Assembly (NCBI GenBank): GCA_002405525.1
Contig: DHLY01000037.1
Span: 25,081 to 72,188, forward strand
Reading direction: 5' to 3'
DNA length: 47,108 nucleotides
DNA from: Proteobacteria bacterium UBA4656
GTDB taxonomy: Bacteria; Pseudomonadota; Gammaproteobacteria; Xanthomonadales; Ahniellaceae
The notes under the pieces are model-generated. The model saw only the letters and a program-made list of their open reading frames with translations. It was not told the origin of the DNA and did not search any database. This document shows positions 32,273 through 42,095 of the stretch, piece after piece. Within the stretch, counting starts at the first letter, position 1; each line of letters opens with the position of its first letter. The position numbers and the translations under genes were made by a program.

Positions 32273-33247
32273 TCACGTGCCCGGCGCGAACGCTCGCCGG
32301 GTCCGAAGCAGGCCGTCCGGGCCGGCGTCGGCGATTGCCACCAGACCGCCCGGGCCGTGCACGCGGCACGGCCCCGTAGCCGCACCGGCGGCGAACGCGA
32401 GCGGTTGCCCCTGGCGCAACCGGCGCTCCGCATCCGCGTCCACGTCGACCCGGCGCCAGCCCGATAGTCCGTCCGCCACCGGCCGCAACAGGGCGCCGCC
32501 GCGGGCCGCCGCGCACTCGGCGTCCAACGCAGCCAGGCTGGTCATCGGCGCGCCAGCGAAAGGTTCCACCCAGGTCCGCCGCAGTGCCGCCAGGTGCGCA
32601 GGGCAACCGAGCGCCGCCCCGAGATCGGACGCAAGACTGCGGATGTAGGTCCCGGAACCGCACAGCACGTCCAGCGAGAGTCCAGGCCAGTCGACCCCCG
32701 ATTCCCCCGGCGGCCGCCCGACCAGCGCATCGGCAGGTCGCGGTGGCGCCCAGCCCGAGGCCAGCGCCGAAGGGACTGAGAGGCGCGCCGCCAGCGCATG
32801 GATCTCGACCTCGCGTTCCGGGGCCTCGACCACCTCGCCGCGGCGGGCCAACCGGTACAGCGGCACGCCGTCGCGCTTGAGCGCCGAATAGGCTGGCGGC
32901 CGCTGGCGAATGCGGCCACGGAAGCCGGCCAGCGTGCGTTCGAGACGCGCGGCATCGAGCGGCGGCACTGCACCGGCGGCCAGCACGCGCCCTTCGCGGT
33001 CGCCGGTTTCGGTGGATGCACCCAGCGCAACCTCGGCGACATAGGCCTTGCGCGCGCCGAGCAGCAGGCCGGCGATCTTGGTCGCCTCACCGAAGCAGCA
33101 CGGCAGCATGCCGGTGGCGAGCGGGTCGAGCGCGCCGGTGTGCCCCGCCTTGTCCGCGCCGAGCAGGCGGCGCGCACGCGCCAACGCCTGGTTCGACGAC
33201 AGACCGAGCGGTTTGTCGAGCAGCAGAATGCCGTTGACGGCGGCCAT
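32273..33247 (-). CDS. truB: tRNA pseudouridine(55) synthase TruB
   Basis: Makes pseudouridine 55 in the T-loop of tRNAs. The 324 residues begin with [17 protein letters not shown] and carry the catalytic motif [14 protein letters not shown] with Asp41. Other family segments are [40 protein letters not shown] and [15 protein letters not shown]. The C-terminal PUA-like part is present. It lies 20 bp downstream of rbfA. Confidence 0.97.
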   Translation of the reverse strand: MAAVNGILLLDKPLGLSSNQALARARRLLGADKAGHTGALDPLATGMLPCCFGEATKIAGLLLGARKAYVAEVALGASTETGDREGRVLAAGAVPPLDAARLERTLAGFRGRIRQRPPAYSALKRDGVPLYRLARRGEVVEAPEREVEIHALAARLSVPSALASGWAPPRPADALVGRPPGESGVDWPGLSLDVLCGSGTYIRSLASDLGAALGCPAHLAALRRTWVEPFAGAPMTSLAALDAECAAARGGALLRPVADGLSGWRRVDVDADAERRLRQGQPLAFAAGAATGPCRVHGPGGLVAIADAGPDGLLRTRRAFAPGT

Positions 33248-33267
33248 CGATCGGTTCGGGCAAGACC

Positions 33268-33612
33268 TCAGCGCGGGTCGCGCAGAAGGTGCTCGATGCG
33301 CTCGCCGCGGTCGACCGAATCGTCGTACTTGAAATGCAGCTGCGGCACCGAACGAATGCGCATGCCGCGCGACAGCTCGCGGCGGAATTCCTTTGCCGCC
33401 TCGTTGAGCAGCTTTATCGCCGGCGCGCCCTGTTCGGGCAGCAGTGCCGTGACCCAGACGGTAGCGTGCTCGAGATCACGCGTGACCTCGACATCCGAGA
33501 CCGACACCGACGGCAGCGCATGGTCGCGCACCGCGTCGTGCACCAGCACGGCGACCTCGCGCCGCAATTCGGCGGCGACGCGGTCGGAGCGTTTGTATTC
33601 GCGGTGGGACAT
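33268..33612 (-). CDS. rbfA: 30S ribosome-binding factor RbfA
   Basis: Small KH-fold protein that helps 30S subunit maturation and 16S rRNA 5'-end processing. The 114 residues show KRSDRVAAELRREVAVLV, VSVSDVEVTRDLEHATVWV and ELSRGMRIRSVPQLHFKYDDSVDRGERIEHLL, all typical. It is followed closely by truB but separated from infB by an unusually long 284-bp gap that holds repeated GGGCCC motifs. Confidence 0.97.
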   Translation of the reverse strand: MSHREYKRSDRVAAELRREVAVLVHDAVRDHALPSVSVSDVEVTRDLEHATVWVTALLPEQGAPAIKLLNEAAKEFRRELSRGMRIRSVPQLHFKYDDSVDRGERIEHLLRDPR

Positions 33613-33731
33613 GGCGGTGGACTCGGTGGGGCTTCTACGGGCTGGAGGTTCCGGCTTCGGCGTGGATCAGGGCCGAGGGCCGGGACCTCTCGACCTTGGA
33701 GCGCGGAGCGACTTGTCGGTAGCTGCTGCCT

Positions 33732-33855
33732 GGGGCCCAGGGCCCAGTGCCCGCCGACGGTAGCGAGCTTGCGTGTGACGCCCGGCGCGTGGCACCGGCG
33801 ACCGCCTCGAAGGCACTTCGGGCCGGCTCTTCGCTGGGCCCTATACCCTGGGCCC
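33732..33855. repeat. GGGCCC-rich inverted repeats between infB and rbfA
   Basis: Two related elements: GGGGCCCAGGGCCCA at 33732-33746 and GGGCCCTATACCCTGGGCCC at 33836-33855. The core GGGCCCAGGG occurs in the first on the plus strand and in the second on the minus strand. The second can form a hairpin of two GGGCCC arms with an 8-base loop. The whole 284-bp gap (33613-33896) has no supportable gene. Confidence 0.6.
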
Positions 33856-33896
33856 TTGTCCCCATCGAAGCCGAAGCACGCGAGCCCGCGACGATC

Positions 33897-36521
33897 TCAC
33901 AGGGTCCGAGCAACCTCGATTCGCTCGAAGCACTCGATCTGGTCACCGGCCCGCACGTCGTTGTACTGCTTGACGCCAATCCCGCACTCCATGCCGTTGC
34001 GCACTTCCTCGACCGCCTCCTTGAACCGGCGCAACGATTCCAGTTCGCCCTGGAAGATCACCACGTTGTCGCGTAGCACGCGGATCGGCTTGTTGCGCCT
34101 GACCGTGCCCTCGATCACCATGCAGCCAGCGATCTGGCCGAATTTCGACGAGCGGAACACCTCGCGCACCTGCGCCACCCCGATGATCTCCTCGCGGACT
34201 TCGGTGCCGAGCATGCCGGTAGCGACCTGCTTCACCTGGTCGATGACGTCGTAAATGATCGAGAAGTAGCGAAGGTCGAGGCCTGCGGTCTCGATCACCT
34301 TGCGCGCCGAGGCGTCGGCGCGGACGTTGAAGCCGATGATCAGTGCCTTCGAGGTCTGGGCCAGCACGGCGTCCGATTCGCTGATCCCGCCCACCCCGGA
34401 CCCGATCACGTTGATCTTGATTTTGTCCGTGCTGAGCTTGGTCAGCGCATCACGCAACGCTTCGGCGGAGCCCTGGACATCGGCCTTCACAACCAGGTTC
34501 AGCACGCTCATGCCGCCGCCCTGCTGCCCCATCGCAGCCATGAGGTCCTCGAGTTTGCCGCCCTGCTGCTTGACCAGCCGCAACTCGCGCAGCTTCGCCT
34601 GTCGCTGCTGCGCGACGTCCTTGGCCAGGCGCTCGTCTTCGACCACGAGCAGATCGTCGCCGGCGCCCGGCACGCCCGACAGGCCGAGCAACTGCACCGG
34701 AATCGACGGTCCCGCGGATTCCACGTGCTGGCCGTGCTCGTTGAACATGGCGCGCACGCGCCCGTATTCGAGCCCGCAGACCACGAAATCACCCTTCGAC
34801 AGGCGGCCGGACTGGACCAGAACCGTCGCCACCGGGCCACGCCCCTTGTCCAGACTCGCCTCCACCACCGTTCCTGCCGCGCGGCCCTCGGCGACCGAAC
34901 GCAACTCCATAACCTCGGCCTGCAGGAGGATCGCCTCGAGCAGCGCGTCCACCCCCTGGCCGGTCTTGGCCGACACCGGCACGAAGGCGATGTCGCCGCC
35001 GAAGTCCTCGGCCACGACCTCGTGCTGGATCAGCGCCTGCTTCACCTGCTCGGGGTTGGCATCCGCCTTGTCGATCTTGTTCACCGCGACGATCAGCGGC
35101 ACCCCGGCGGCCTTCGCGTGCTGGATCGCTTCAATGGTCTGCGGCATCACGCCATCGTCGGCGGCGACCACCAGGATCACGATGTCGGTCAAGCGGGCGC
35201 CGCGCGCGCGCATCGCGGTGAAGGCGGCGTGACCTGGCGTGTCGAGGAAAGTCACCGTGCCCTTGCCGGTTGCGACGTTGTAGGCGCCGATGTGCTGGGT
35301 GATTCCACCGGCTTCGCCTGCTGCTACCTTGGTGCGGCGGATATAGTCGAGCAGCGACGTTTTGCCGTGGTCGACGTGCCCCATGATGGTGACCACCGGT
35401 GGACGCACGGCCTTGTCGCCCGTCGGGCCGGACTGCTGGACCAGTTCGGCCTCCGCGTCCTGCTCCTGCGCGCGCACTGCCTTGTGGCCGAGTTCCTCGA
35501 CCAGCAGCACCGCAGTGTCGTGGTCAATCACCTGGTTGATGGTCGCCATGACCCCCATCTTGAACAGCGCCTTGACCACTTCGGCGCCCTTCACGGCAAG
35601 CTTCTGAGCCAGATCTCCGACCAGGATGCCGTCGCCGATCGCGACTTCGCGCACCTGCGGCGCGACAGGCCGTGAGAATCCGTGCGCCCCGCCGGTGCCC
35701 TGCCGGGTCTCGACCATCCGCGGCCGCGGCTTGGGCTTGCGGGCGCGCCGCGCCCCGCCAGCCGGGTCCGCGAGGTGCAGCTCCCCGCGGACGAACCGGC
35801 CAACCGGCGAATCCTCGGTGACCTCGGCCTCCTGCATGCGATGGTTTCCGTGCACGCCCTTGTGGCGCCGCGGCTCGTCGCGCTCGCGCAGCTTCGGCGG
35901 TTCGGTGACCTTCGCCGGCTTCTCCTTGTCGGCCGCCCGCGGCTTCTCCTCGTCCTTCCGCCTTGTGCCGTCGGCTGCGCGACGCGCCTCCTCGTCGGCC
36001 ACGCGAGCGGCCTCGGCGAGCTGGCGCTCCTCCGCCTTGCGCCGCTCGTCGTCTTTGCGCCGTGCATCCTCCTCCAATCGCCGCTTCTCGTCGGCAGCCC
36101 GCAGCGCAAGTTCCTCGGCGGCGCGACGCTCCTCGGACTCGCGCAGCAGGCGCAGGGCCTCCTCGCGTTCTGCGTCGATCCCGGATTCCGACTCCCCGAC
36201 CTCGGTACGCTTGACATAGGTGCGCTTCTGGCGCACCTCGACGTTCACCGTCTTGCCGCGCGCCGCGCCGCTGGACACGGTGAGTTCGCTGACCGTCTTG
36301 CGGCGCAGCGTGATCTGTTTCGGCGCCGCAGCGTCGCCGGACGGCGTGTCGGCCTTGCCGTGCTGCCGCCGCAAGAAGCCGAGCAGCTTGACCTTCTCGG
36401 TGCTGGTGATGACCTGTTCGGTCGTCTTGGCGCCGATCCCGGCTTCCTTGAGCTGCTCGATGAGCTTGTCCGGGGACATTCCCAGCACGTTGGCGAGCTG
36501 CTTTACGGTGACATCCGACAT
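33897..36521 (-). CDS. infB: Translation initiation factor IF-2
   Basis: GTPase that places initiator fMet-tRNA on the 30S subunit, 874 residues. An N-terminal IF2-associated domain ([20 protein letters not shown]) is followed by a long charged Arg/Glu/Ala region (about 115-220). Then come the G domain with [11 protein letters not shown] (381-391), [27 protein letters not shown] and [15 protein letters not shown], and the beta-barrel and C-terminal fMet-binding domains. Intact. It lies 56 bp after nusA. Internal starts making shorter isoforms are known in other bacteria but cannot be judged here. Confidence 0.98.
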   Translation of the reverse strand: MSDVTVKQLANVLGMSPDKLIEQLKEAGIGAKTTEQVITSTEKVKLLGFLRRQHGKADTPSGDAAAPKQITLRRKTVSELTVSSGAARGKTVNVEVRQKRTYVKRTEVGESESGIDAEREEALRLLRESEERRAAEELALRAADEKRRLEEDARRKDDERRKAEERQLAEAARVADEEARRAADGTRRKDEEKPRAADKEKPAKVTEPPKLRERDEPRRHKGVHGNHRMQEAEVTEDSPVGRFVRGELHLADPAGGARRARKPKPRPRMVETRQGTGGAHGFSRPVAPQVREVAIGDGILVGDLAQKLAVKGAEVVKALFKMGVMATINQVIDHDTAVLLVEELGHKAVRAQEQDAEAELVQQSGPTGDKAVRPPVVTIMGHVDHGKTSLLDYIRRTKVAAGEAGGITQHIGAYNVATGKGTVTFLDTPGHAAFTAMRARGARLTDIVILVVAADDGVMPQTIEAIQHAKAAGVPLIVAVNKIDKADANPEQVKQALIQHEVVAEDFGGDIAFVPVSAKTGQGVDALLEAILLQAEVMELRSVAEGRAAGTVVEASLDKGRGPVATVLVQSGRLSKGDFVVCGLEYGRVRAMFNEHGQHVESAGPSIPVQLLGLSGVPGAGDDLLVVEDERLAKDVAQQRQAKLRELRLVKQQGGKLEDLMAAMGQQGGGMSVLNLVVKADVQGSAEALRDALTKLSTDKIKINVIGSGVGGISESDAVLAQTSKALIIGFNVRADASARKVIETAGLDLRYFSIIYDVIDQVKQVATGMLGTEVREEIIGVAQVREVFRSSKFGQIAGCMVIEGTVRRNKPIRVLRDNVVIFQGELESLRRFKEAVEEVRNGMECGIGVKQYNDVRAGDQIECFERIEVARTL

Positions 36522-36577
36522 TGATTGATCCCTCGAGCCCTGACCCTTGACGACCTGCGAACCCGCACCGCGCCGGG

Positions 36578-38080
36578 TCAGCCGCCCTGCTCCAGGCGCG
36601 CGATCATCGGCGCGCGCGCCGCCATGATCAACTGCGCGGCACGTTCCGCGTCCACGCCCTCGATGTCCGTGATTTCGTCGGTCGCCAGATCGGCGAGATC
36701 GTCGAGGGTACGCACGCCGCGCTCGGCGAGCGCATAGGCCACCTGCTCGTCCATGCCCTCCAGCTGGAGCAGTTCCTGCGCTGGCTTGTTCTCGTCGAGC
36801 ACTTCCTCCTCGGCGATCATTGCGGTCAACAGCGCATCGCGCGCGCGGGCGCGCAACTCGGCGACCACATCCTGGTCGAATTCCTCAACCGCCAGCAGCT
36901 CGGACTCCGGCACGTAGGCGATCTCCTCGATCGACGAAAAGCCCTCCTGCACGAGGATCGAGGCGATTTCCGCATCAACCTCCAGCTTCTCCTGGAACAG
37001 GACGCGCGCGGCTTCCTGCTCGGACTCGCTCTTGGCCTGCACGTCAGCCTGGGTCATCACGTTGAGCTGCCAGCCGGTGAGCTTGCTGGCCAGGCGCACG
37101 TTCTGACCACCGCGCCCGATCGCCTTGGACAACTCGGTCTCTGCGACCGCGATGTCCATGGAATGCCTCTCCTCATCGACGATGATCGACTCGACCTGTG
37201 CCGGCGCCATCGCGTTGATCACGAACTGCGCCGGATTGTCGTTCCAGAGGATGATGTCGACGCGCTCGCCGTTGAGTTCGTTGGAAACCGCCTGCACCCG
37301 CGACCCGCGCATGCCGATGCAGGCGCCGATCGGATCGGTTCGGGTGTCATTGGCCTTGACCGCGATCTTCGCCCGGTCGCCCGGGTCGCGCGCAGCGCCC
37401 ATGATGGTGACCAGGCCCTGCCCCACCTCGGGCACCTCGAGCTTGAACAGCTCCATCATGAACTCGGGCGCGGTCCGAGAAACGAACAGCTGCGGCCCGC
37501 GCGGCTCGTGCCGCACCTCATGGAGGAAGCCGCGGATACGGTCGCCGGGACGCACGTTCTCACGCGGGATTGCCTTGTCGCGCGCGATGTACGCCTCCGC
37601 GTTGCCGCCGAGGTCGATGTACACCGCGCCCCGCTCGACGCGCTTTACGATCCCGGTGACCAGGTCGCCGACCCGGTCCTTGTAGGCCTCGACCACCTGC
37701 GCGCGCTCGGCTTCGCGAACGCGCTGCACGATGACCTGCTTGGCGGCCTGCGCGGCGATGCGGCCGAACTCCGCATTCTCGACTTGCTCTTCGAGAAAGT
37801 CACCAACCTGCGCGTCGGACTTGACGTCCACCGCGTCCATCAGCCGGAGCTGCCGATCCGGCGACTCCATCGGCACCTCGTCGGCCACCACTTCCCAGCG
37901 CCGGAAGGTCTCGTAGTCGCCGCTCTGGCGGTCGATCGCGACGCGCATCGCGACGTCCTCGGTGTAGCGCTTTTTCGCCGCAGAGGCCAGCGCGGCCTCC
38001 ATCGCTTCGAAAATCACTTCCTTCGCCACGCCCTTTTCGTTGGCGACCGCGTCGACGACCAGCAGCATCTCTTTGCTCAT
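36578..38080 (-). CDS. nusA: Transcription termination/antitermination factor NusA
   Basis: RNA polymerase-binding elongation factor acting in pausing, termination and antitermination. The 500 residues contain the N-terminal polymerase-binding domain ([20 protein letters not shown]), an S1 domain (about 135-200, [19 protein letters not shown]), two KH domains ([42 protein letters not shown]) and two C-terminal acidic repeats (residues about 365-490, ending [17 protein letters not shown]). The acidic repeats are the proteobacterial form. It lies about 37 bp downstream of rimP. Confidence 0.98.
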   Translation of the reverse strand: MSKEMLLVVDAVANEKGVAKEVIFEAMEAALASAAKKRYTEDVAMRVAIDRQSGDYETFRRWEVVADEVPMESPDRQLRLMDAVDVKSDAQVGDFLEEQVENAEFGRIAAQAAKQVIVQRVREAERAQVVEAYKDRVGDLVTGIVKRVERGAVYIDLGGNAEAYIARDKAIPRENVRPGDRIRGFLHEVRHEPRGPQLFVSRTAPEFMMELFKLEVPEVGQGLVTIMGAARDPGDRAKIAVKANDTRTDPIGACIGMRGSRVQAVSNELNGERVDIILWNDNPAQFVINAMAPAQVESIIVDEERHSMDIAVAETELSKAIGRGGQNVRLASKLTGWQLNVMTQADVQAKSESEQEAARVLFQEKLEVDAEIASILVQEGFSSIEEIAYVPESELLAVEEFDQDVVAELRARARDALLTAMIAEEEVLDENKPAQELLQLEGMDEQVAYALAERGVRTLDDLADLATDEITDIEGVDAERAAQLIMAARAPMIARLEQGG

Positions 38081-38117
38081 GTCTTTTGCTCCCGGGGCGC
38101 GCCTGCGCGCCGCGTAT

Positions 38118-38642
38118 TCATGCCTTCTTGCGTTTGCCGCCGGCGGCGGACTTGCGTCCGGCCTTGCCCGGCTTCTCCGCTGCGTAGGCGGAGAAATCCG
38201 GAACCAGGTTCGCCTTGTGCACGTTCGACAGCGCGATGGCGACCTCGCTGCCGTCCTGCCCGATCACCAGCGTGTCCGCGTCGACGCGCAGGATCGGGCC
38301 CTGGAATCGCCGTCTGCCTGCGACCGGCAGACTGACCTGGACCCTGACCGGCTGTCCCGCGAATCTCCCGAACTGCGCGGCGTTGAACAGCGGCCGGTCG
38401 AAACCGGGCGACGACACCTCGAGGTCGTAACGACCCTGGATTGGATCCTCGACGTCGAGCAGCGCCGCCAGCTCGCGACTGACCGCCTCGCAGTCCTCGA
38501 TCGTCACCGGGCGCCCCGGCGCATCGATGTAGACCCGCACCCGCGCGTTCCCGCGCGACGGGCTGTACTCCACCCCGAGGCATTCGAGCCCCAGCGCGGC
38601 GGCGACCGGCGCGAACAGCGTGGCAAGTTCCTCGGCCCTCAA
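38118..38642 (-). CDS. rimP: Ribosome maturation factor RimP, probable TTG start
   Basis: Small protein needed for 30S subunit assembly. The family core is clear: LATLFAPVAAALGLECLGVEY, ARVRVYIDAPGRPVTIEDC, YDLEVSSPGFDRPLF, and a C-terminal SH3-like barrel (VAIALSNVHKANLVPDF) with a basic tail (GRKSAAGGKRKKA). The first in-frame ATG or GTG codons lie further upstream, inside a terminator hairpin and its T-run, and would add residues unlike any RimP. I therefore choose TTG at 38642 (174 residues), with GGGA seven bases upstream. It is the first protein gene of the rimP-nusA-infB operon, downstream of the initiator tRNA. Confidence 0.9.
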   Translation of the reverse strand: MRAEELATLFAPVAAALGLECLGVEYSPSRGNARVRVYIDAPGRPVTIEDCEAVSRELAALLDVEDPIQGRYDLEVSSPGFDRPLFNAAQFGRFAGQPVRVQVSLPVAGRRRFQGPILRVDADTLVIGQDGSEVAIALSNVHKANLVPDFSAYAAEKPGKAGRKSAAGGKRKKA

Positions 38643-38670
38643 GCAGCATTCCCGTGTCGATGCGCACAAA

Positions 38671-38697
38671 ACAAAAAAGGCCGTGGCGCCCACGGCC
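38671..38697 (-). terminator. Strong rho-independent terminator just before rimP
   Basis: On the minus strand GGCCGTGG-GCG-CCACGGCC is a perfect 8-bp stem (38697-38679) followed by TTTTTTGT. The end is only about 30 bases before the rimP start, so it would act as an attenuator of the nusA operon. It may be bypassed by antitermination or by a promoter I cannot see. Confidence 0.8.
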
Positions 38698-38815
38698 CGG
38701 ATCGCGAGCACGCGTCCCGGTCGCCGGCGCCACGACCCTCGTGGGCTCCGACAATGTGGGCGGCGCGCTCCGCCGCCAGCGTCCCGCGCGGCCCCGAGGC
38801 CGCACTCGGCGCCAA

Positions 38816-38841
38816 CGAAAAAGGCCCCTTGCGGAGCCTTT
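38816..38841 (-). terminator. Rho-independent terminator after the initiator tRNA
   Basis: On the minus strand AAAGGCTCC-GCAA-GGGGCCTTT forms a 9-bp stem (one G-T wobble), and the T-run TTTTTCG overlaps its end. It begins 12 bases after the CCA end of the tRNA. Confidence 0.8.
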
Positions 38842-38853
38842 CCCGGAAAAGCT

Positions 38854-38930
38854 TGGTAGCGGGGGCAGGATTTGAACCTGCGACCTTCGGGTTATGAGCC
38901 CGACGAGCTGCCAGACTGCTCCACCCCGCA
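38854..38930 (-). tRNA. Initiator tRNA-fMet (CAT)
   Basis: A 77-base tRNA with the encoded CCA end. The anticodon loop reads CTCATAA. Initiator hallmarks are present: three consecutive G-C pairs at the base of the anticodon stem (GGG/CCC), an A11-U24 pair in the D-stem, and a non-Watson-Crick pair at 1:72. That pair is U1-U72 here, where E. coli has C1-A72. It lies between nuoN and rimP, in the place of metY in enteric bacteria, and has its own promoter and terminator. Confidence 0.97.
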
Positions 38931-38943
38931 ACAGGCACCCAGC

Positions 38944-38972
38944 ATTCTATCCGGCGCCTCGCAACGACGCAA
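38944..38972 (-). promoter_or_regulatory. Probable sigma70 promoter of the initiator tRNA
   Basis: On the minus strand TTGCGT (38972-38967), a 17-base spacer and TAGAAT (38949-38944, five of six matches), with a GC-rich discriminator after it. The tRNA 5' end follows 13 bases later, a typical stable-RNA layout. Confidence 0.65.
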
Positions 38973-39106
38973 GCCGGATCCCGCGGAGGCGGCAGTTGAT
39001 CGTTGCGAAGCAGAGCCGGCCCTGCGGCTGGCACCGGGCGCAACGCCACAGGCCACGCGCGACCACGTCGAACCACCCGCGCAGCCCGGGGCATCCGCGC
39101 CCGTCC

Positions 39107-40555
39107 TCATCCCGGAATCGCTCGCAGGCACCATGCCCACAGCGGTCCACTGGCGACGCCGAGCGCCAGCAGAAGCAGTCCGTTGACCGACAGCACAAAG
39201 CGGAACGGAACATCGGCGGGCAAGGACAGCGGCTCCATGCGGGCCGGGGAGTCGAAGTACATCACCTTGATGACGCGCAGATAGTAGAACGAGCCGATCA
39301 CGGCGAACACGCCGGCGGCAATTGCAAGCCAGAGGAAATCCGCCACCGCGGCCTGGAGCACGGCGAGCTTGGCCACGAAGCCGACCCAGATCGGCACGCC
39401 GGCCAGCGAAGCCATCACCATCAGCATCATGCCGGCGTACCAGGCGCTCCGCTGGTTCAGGCCCTTGAAGTCGTCGATCTCCTCCGCTTCGAAGTCGCCG
39501 CGTGATAGCAGCACGATCATTCCAAACGCGGCCACCGTGGTGATCGCGTAGGTCAACGCGTAGAAGAGCGCGGCCGCATAACCCTCGCGGCTGCCGGCCA
39601 ACAGGCCGAGGAACAGGAACCCGACGTGCGAGATGGTCGAGTACGCGAGCATGCGCTTGAGGTTCGTCTGCGCGATCGCCACCAGGTTGCCGATCGCCAG
39701 CGAAAGCAGCGCAAGCACGGCAAGCATCCCCTGCCAGTCGTTCGCGAGAGACGCAAGTCCTCCCTCCAGCAACCGCCACGACATGCCGAAAGCGGCGATC
39801 TTGGGCGCCGCGGCGATGAAAAGAGTCACCGCGGTGGGCGACCCCTGGTACACGTCGGGCAGCCACATGTGGAATGGTGCGGCGCCGAACTTGAACGCCA
39901 ACCCGACCACAACGAACACGAGCCCGAACAGGAGCAGCATGCGCTGGTCGTGGTAGGCGATCGAGGCGGCCGCGTGGATCCGGGAGAGGTCGAGCGTGCC
40001 GGTCGCGCCGTACAGCATCGACATGCCGTAGAGCAGCATCCCCGAAGCCAGCGCGCCGAGGACGAAGTACTTCATCGCCGATTCGGACGAAAGCGGCGAG
40101 TCGCGGTTCAGCGCGACCAGCGCATACGACGAGAGCGCCAGCAGTTCGAGGCCGAGGTAGACCATGATCAGGCTGCCGGCCGAGACCATGAGCATCATGC
40201 CGAGGACACCGGTCAGGCAGAGCACGTAGAACTCACCCTGGAAAAGGCCTCGCGGCTTCAGATACGGCTTCGCGTAAACGAACACGGCGACGGTCGTCAG
40301 CAGGATGCCGAGTTTCGCCAGGTCGGCGAAGGCGTCGCGCACGAACATGCCGCCGAAGGCGGATTGCGCCCCGGCCTGCGGCCTTGCGGTCAGGATCGCG
40401 GTCAGGACAAGGACCACGATGGCGAGGAAGTGCGTGAGGCCACGCCGCTGCCGGGACACGAACAGGTCGGCCAGCAGCAGCGCAAGCGTGGCGCCGAGCA
40501 AGAAAGCCTCGGGCACCAGCGGGAGCATGTCGTTCCACGTCGGAATCGTCGTCAT
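39107..40555 (-). CDS. nuoN: NADH-quinone oxidoreductase subunit N
   Basis: Membrane subunit of complex I, one of three antiporter-like proton channels. The 482-residue protein has about 14 membrane helices. Typical parts are FGAAPFHMWLPDVYQGSPTAVTLFIAAAPK (channel helices with Lys), LKRMLAYSTISHVGF and LAGVPIWVGFVAKLAVLQAAV. It is the last gene of the nuo operon, 4 bp after nuoM. Confidence 0.97.
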   Translation of the reverse strand: MTTIPTWNDMLPLVPEAFLLGATLALLLADLFVSRQRRGLTHFLAIVVLVLTAILTARPQAGAQSAFGGMFVRDAFADLAKLGILLTTVAVFVYAKPYLKPRGLFQGEFYVLCLTGVLGMMLMVSAGSLIMVYLGLELLALSSYALVALNRDSPLSSESAMKYFVLGALASGMLLYGMSMLYGATGTLDLSRIHAAASIAYHDQRMLLLFGLVFVVVGLAFKFGAAPFHMWLPDVYQGSPTAVTLFIAAAPKIAAFGMSWRLLEGGLASLANDWQGMLAVLALLSLAIGNLVAIAQTNLKRMLAYSTISHVGFLFLGLLAGSREGYAAALFYALTYAITTVAAFGMIVLLSRGDFEAEEIDDFKGLNQRSAWYAGMMLMVMASLAGVPIWVGFVAKLAVLQAAVADFLWLAIAAGVFAVIGSFYYLRVIKVMYFDSPARMEPLSLPADVPFRFVLSVNGLLLLALGVASGPLWAWCLRAIPG

Positions 40556-40559
40556 CGCC

Positions 40560-42071
40560 TCAGGCCTTCACGGCAAGCAGCTGCTGGGCAATCTGCGCTA
40601 TCGAGGCGTCCATCAGGTCGACCAGCGGCGCCGGCCACACGCCGAGCGCGAGCACTGCGAGCGCGAACGCGCCGAGCACCGTGGCTTCGCGCGCGTCAAT
40701 GTCCTTCAGATTCGCGACCTCCTCGTTGGCCACCATACCAAACACCACGCGCTTGACCAGCCACAACGTGTAGGCCGCGCCCACCACCAGGGTGACGCCG
40801 GCGCCGATCGCAAGCCATGGGTTGGCCTGGAAGCTGGCCAGGATAACCATGAACTCGCCGACGAAGCCGCTGGTTCCCGGCAGTCCGGAATTGGCCATCG
40901 CGAACAGCACGAAGAGCGCCGCAAACCAGGGCATGGTGTTGGCGACACCGCCGTAGTCGGCGATCATCCGGCTGTGTGCTCGGTCGTAAAGCACACCCAC
41001 GCAGGAGAACAGCGCCCCCGAGACGAACCCGTGCGAGATCATCTGTACCATGGCGCCCTGCAGGGCGAGCATGGCGGCGTCCACGTTGGCTTGTTCGCGC
41101 ACCAGGATGAGCGGAATGAACGCGCCGAGGGTCACGAATCCCATGTGCGATATCGACGAGTAGGCGATCAGCTTCTTCATGTCCTCCTGGACCAGTGCCA
41201 CGAAGCCGACGTAGACCACCGCGACCAATGATAGCGAGATCACCAGCCAGGCGTACTCGTGCGAGGCATCGGGGGTGACCGGAAGATTGAAGCGCAGGAA
41301 GCCATAGCCGCCGATCTTGAGCATGATCGCCGCGAGGATCACCGACCCGCCCGTCGGCGCCTCGACGTGCGCGTCGGGCAACCAGGTGTGCACCGGCCAC
41401 ATCGGGACCTTCACCGCGAATGCGAGCAGGAAGGCGAAGAACAGCCACATCTGCTCGCGAGCCGACAGCGACAGTGAAGCCAGGTCCGAAAGCGCCCACG
41501 AACCGGCTTTCAGATAGAGGTAGATCAGCCCGACCAGCATGAAGATCGAGCCAAGAAAGGTGTAGATGAAGAACTTGATCGTGGCGTAGACCCGCCGGGG
41601 CCCGCCCCAGACCCCGATGATGATGAACATCGGAATCAGCATCGCCTCGAAGAAGACGTAGAACAGCAGGGCATCGAGTGCACAGAAAACCCCGACCATC
41701 AGGCCCTCGAGAACCAGAAAGCAGGCAATGTACTGGTGCACTCGATCCTCGATCGAGCGCCAAGCGCCAAGCAGCACCAGCACGGTGCAGAAGGTCGTGA
41801 GCAGGATCAATGCGACCGAAATGCCATCAACACCGAGGTGGTACCAGGAGCCGATCACCTCGATCCACGCGACGCGCTCGACGAACTGCATCTGCGCCGA
41901 CCCGGCATCGAAGCCGGCGTACAGCGGCAGACTCAGCGCGAAGGCGGCGATCGCGACGACCAGGCCGATCGCCCGTGCAAGCTGCGGACGAGAGTCGCCG
42001 GCGGCGAGTACCGCCGCGCCGCCGACGATCGGCAGCCACACCAGCAGCGACAGGAGGGGCCAGTTCTGCAT
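40560..42071 (-). CDS. nuoM: NADH-quinone oxidoreductase subunit M
   Basis: Antiporter-like membrane subunit of complex I, 503 residues. Family segments are YHLGVDGISVALILLTTF, YVFFEAMLIPMFIIIGVWGG with the key Glu, VKVPMWPVHTWLPDAHVEAP with the Lys, and KKLIAYSSISHMGFVTLG. It lies 24 bp downstream of nuoL and 4 bp upstream of nuoN. Confidence 0.98.
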   Translation of the reverse strand: MQNWPLLSLLVWLPIVGGAAVLAAGDSRPQLARAIGLVVAIAAFALSLPLYAGFDAGSAQMQFVERVAWIEVIGSWYHLGVDGISVALILLTTFCTVLVLLGAWRSIEDRVHQYIACFLVLEGLMVGVFCALDALLFYVFFEAMLIPMFIIIGVWGGPRRVYATIKFFIYTFLGSIFMLVGLIYLYLKAGSWALSDLASLSLSAREQMWLFFAFLLAFAVKVPMWPVHTWLPDAHVEAPTGGSVILAAIMLKIGGYGFLRFNLPVTPDASHEYAWLVISLSLVAVVYVGFVALVQEDMKKLIAYSSISHMGFVTLGAFIPLILVREQANVDAAMLALQGAMVQMISHGFVSGALFSCVGVLYDRAHSRMIADYGGVANTMPWFAALFVLFAMANSGLPGTSGFVGEFMVILASFQANPWLAIGAGVTLVVGAAYTLWLVKRVVFGMVANEEVANLKDIDAREATVLGAFALAVLALGVWPAPLVDLMDASIAQIAQQLLAVKA

Positions 42072-42095
42072 CGGCGGGTATCCCGTTCGTATCGT

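Noticed and set aside
38643..38711. N-terminal extension of RimP to an upstream ATG
   Set aside because: It would run through a terminator stem and its T-run and adds residues unlike the family.
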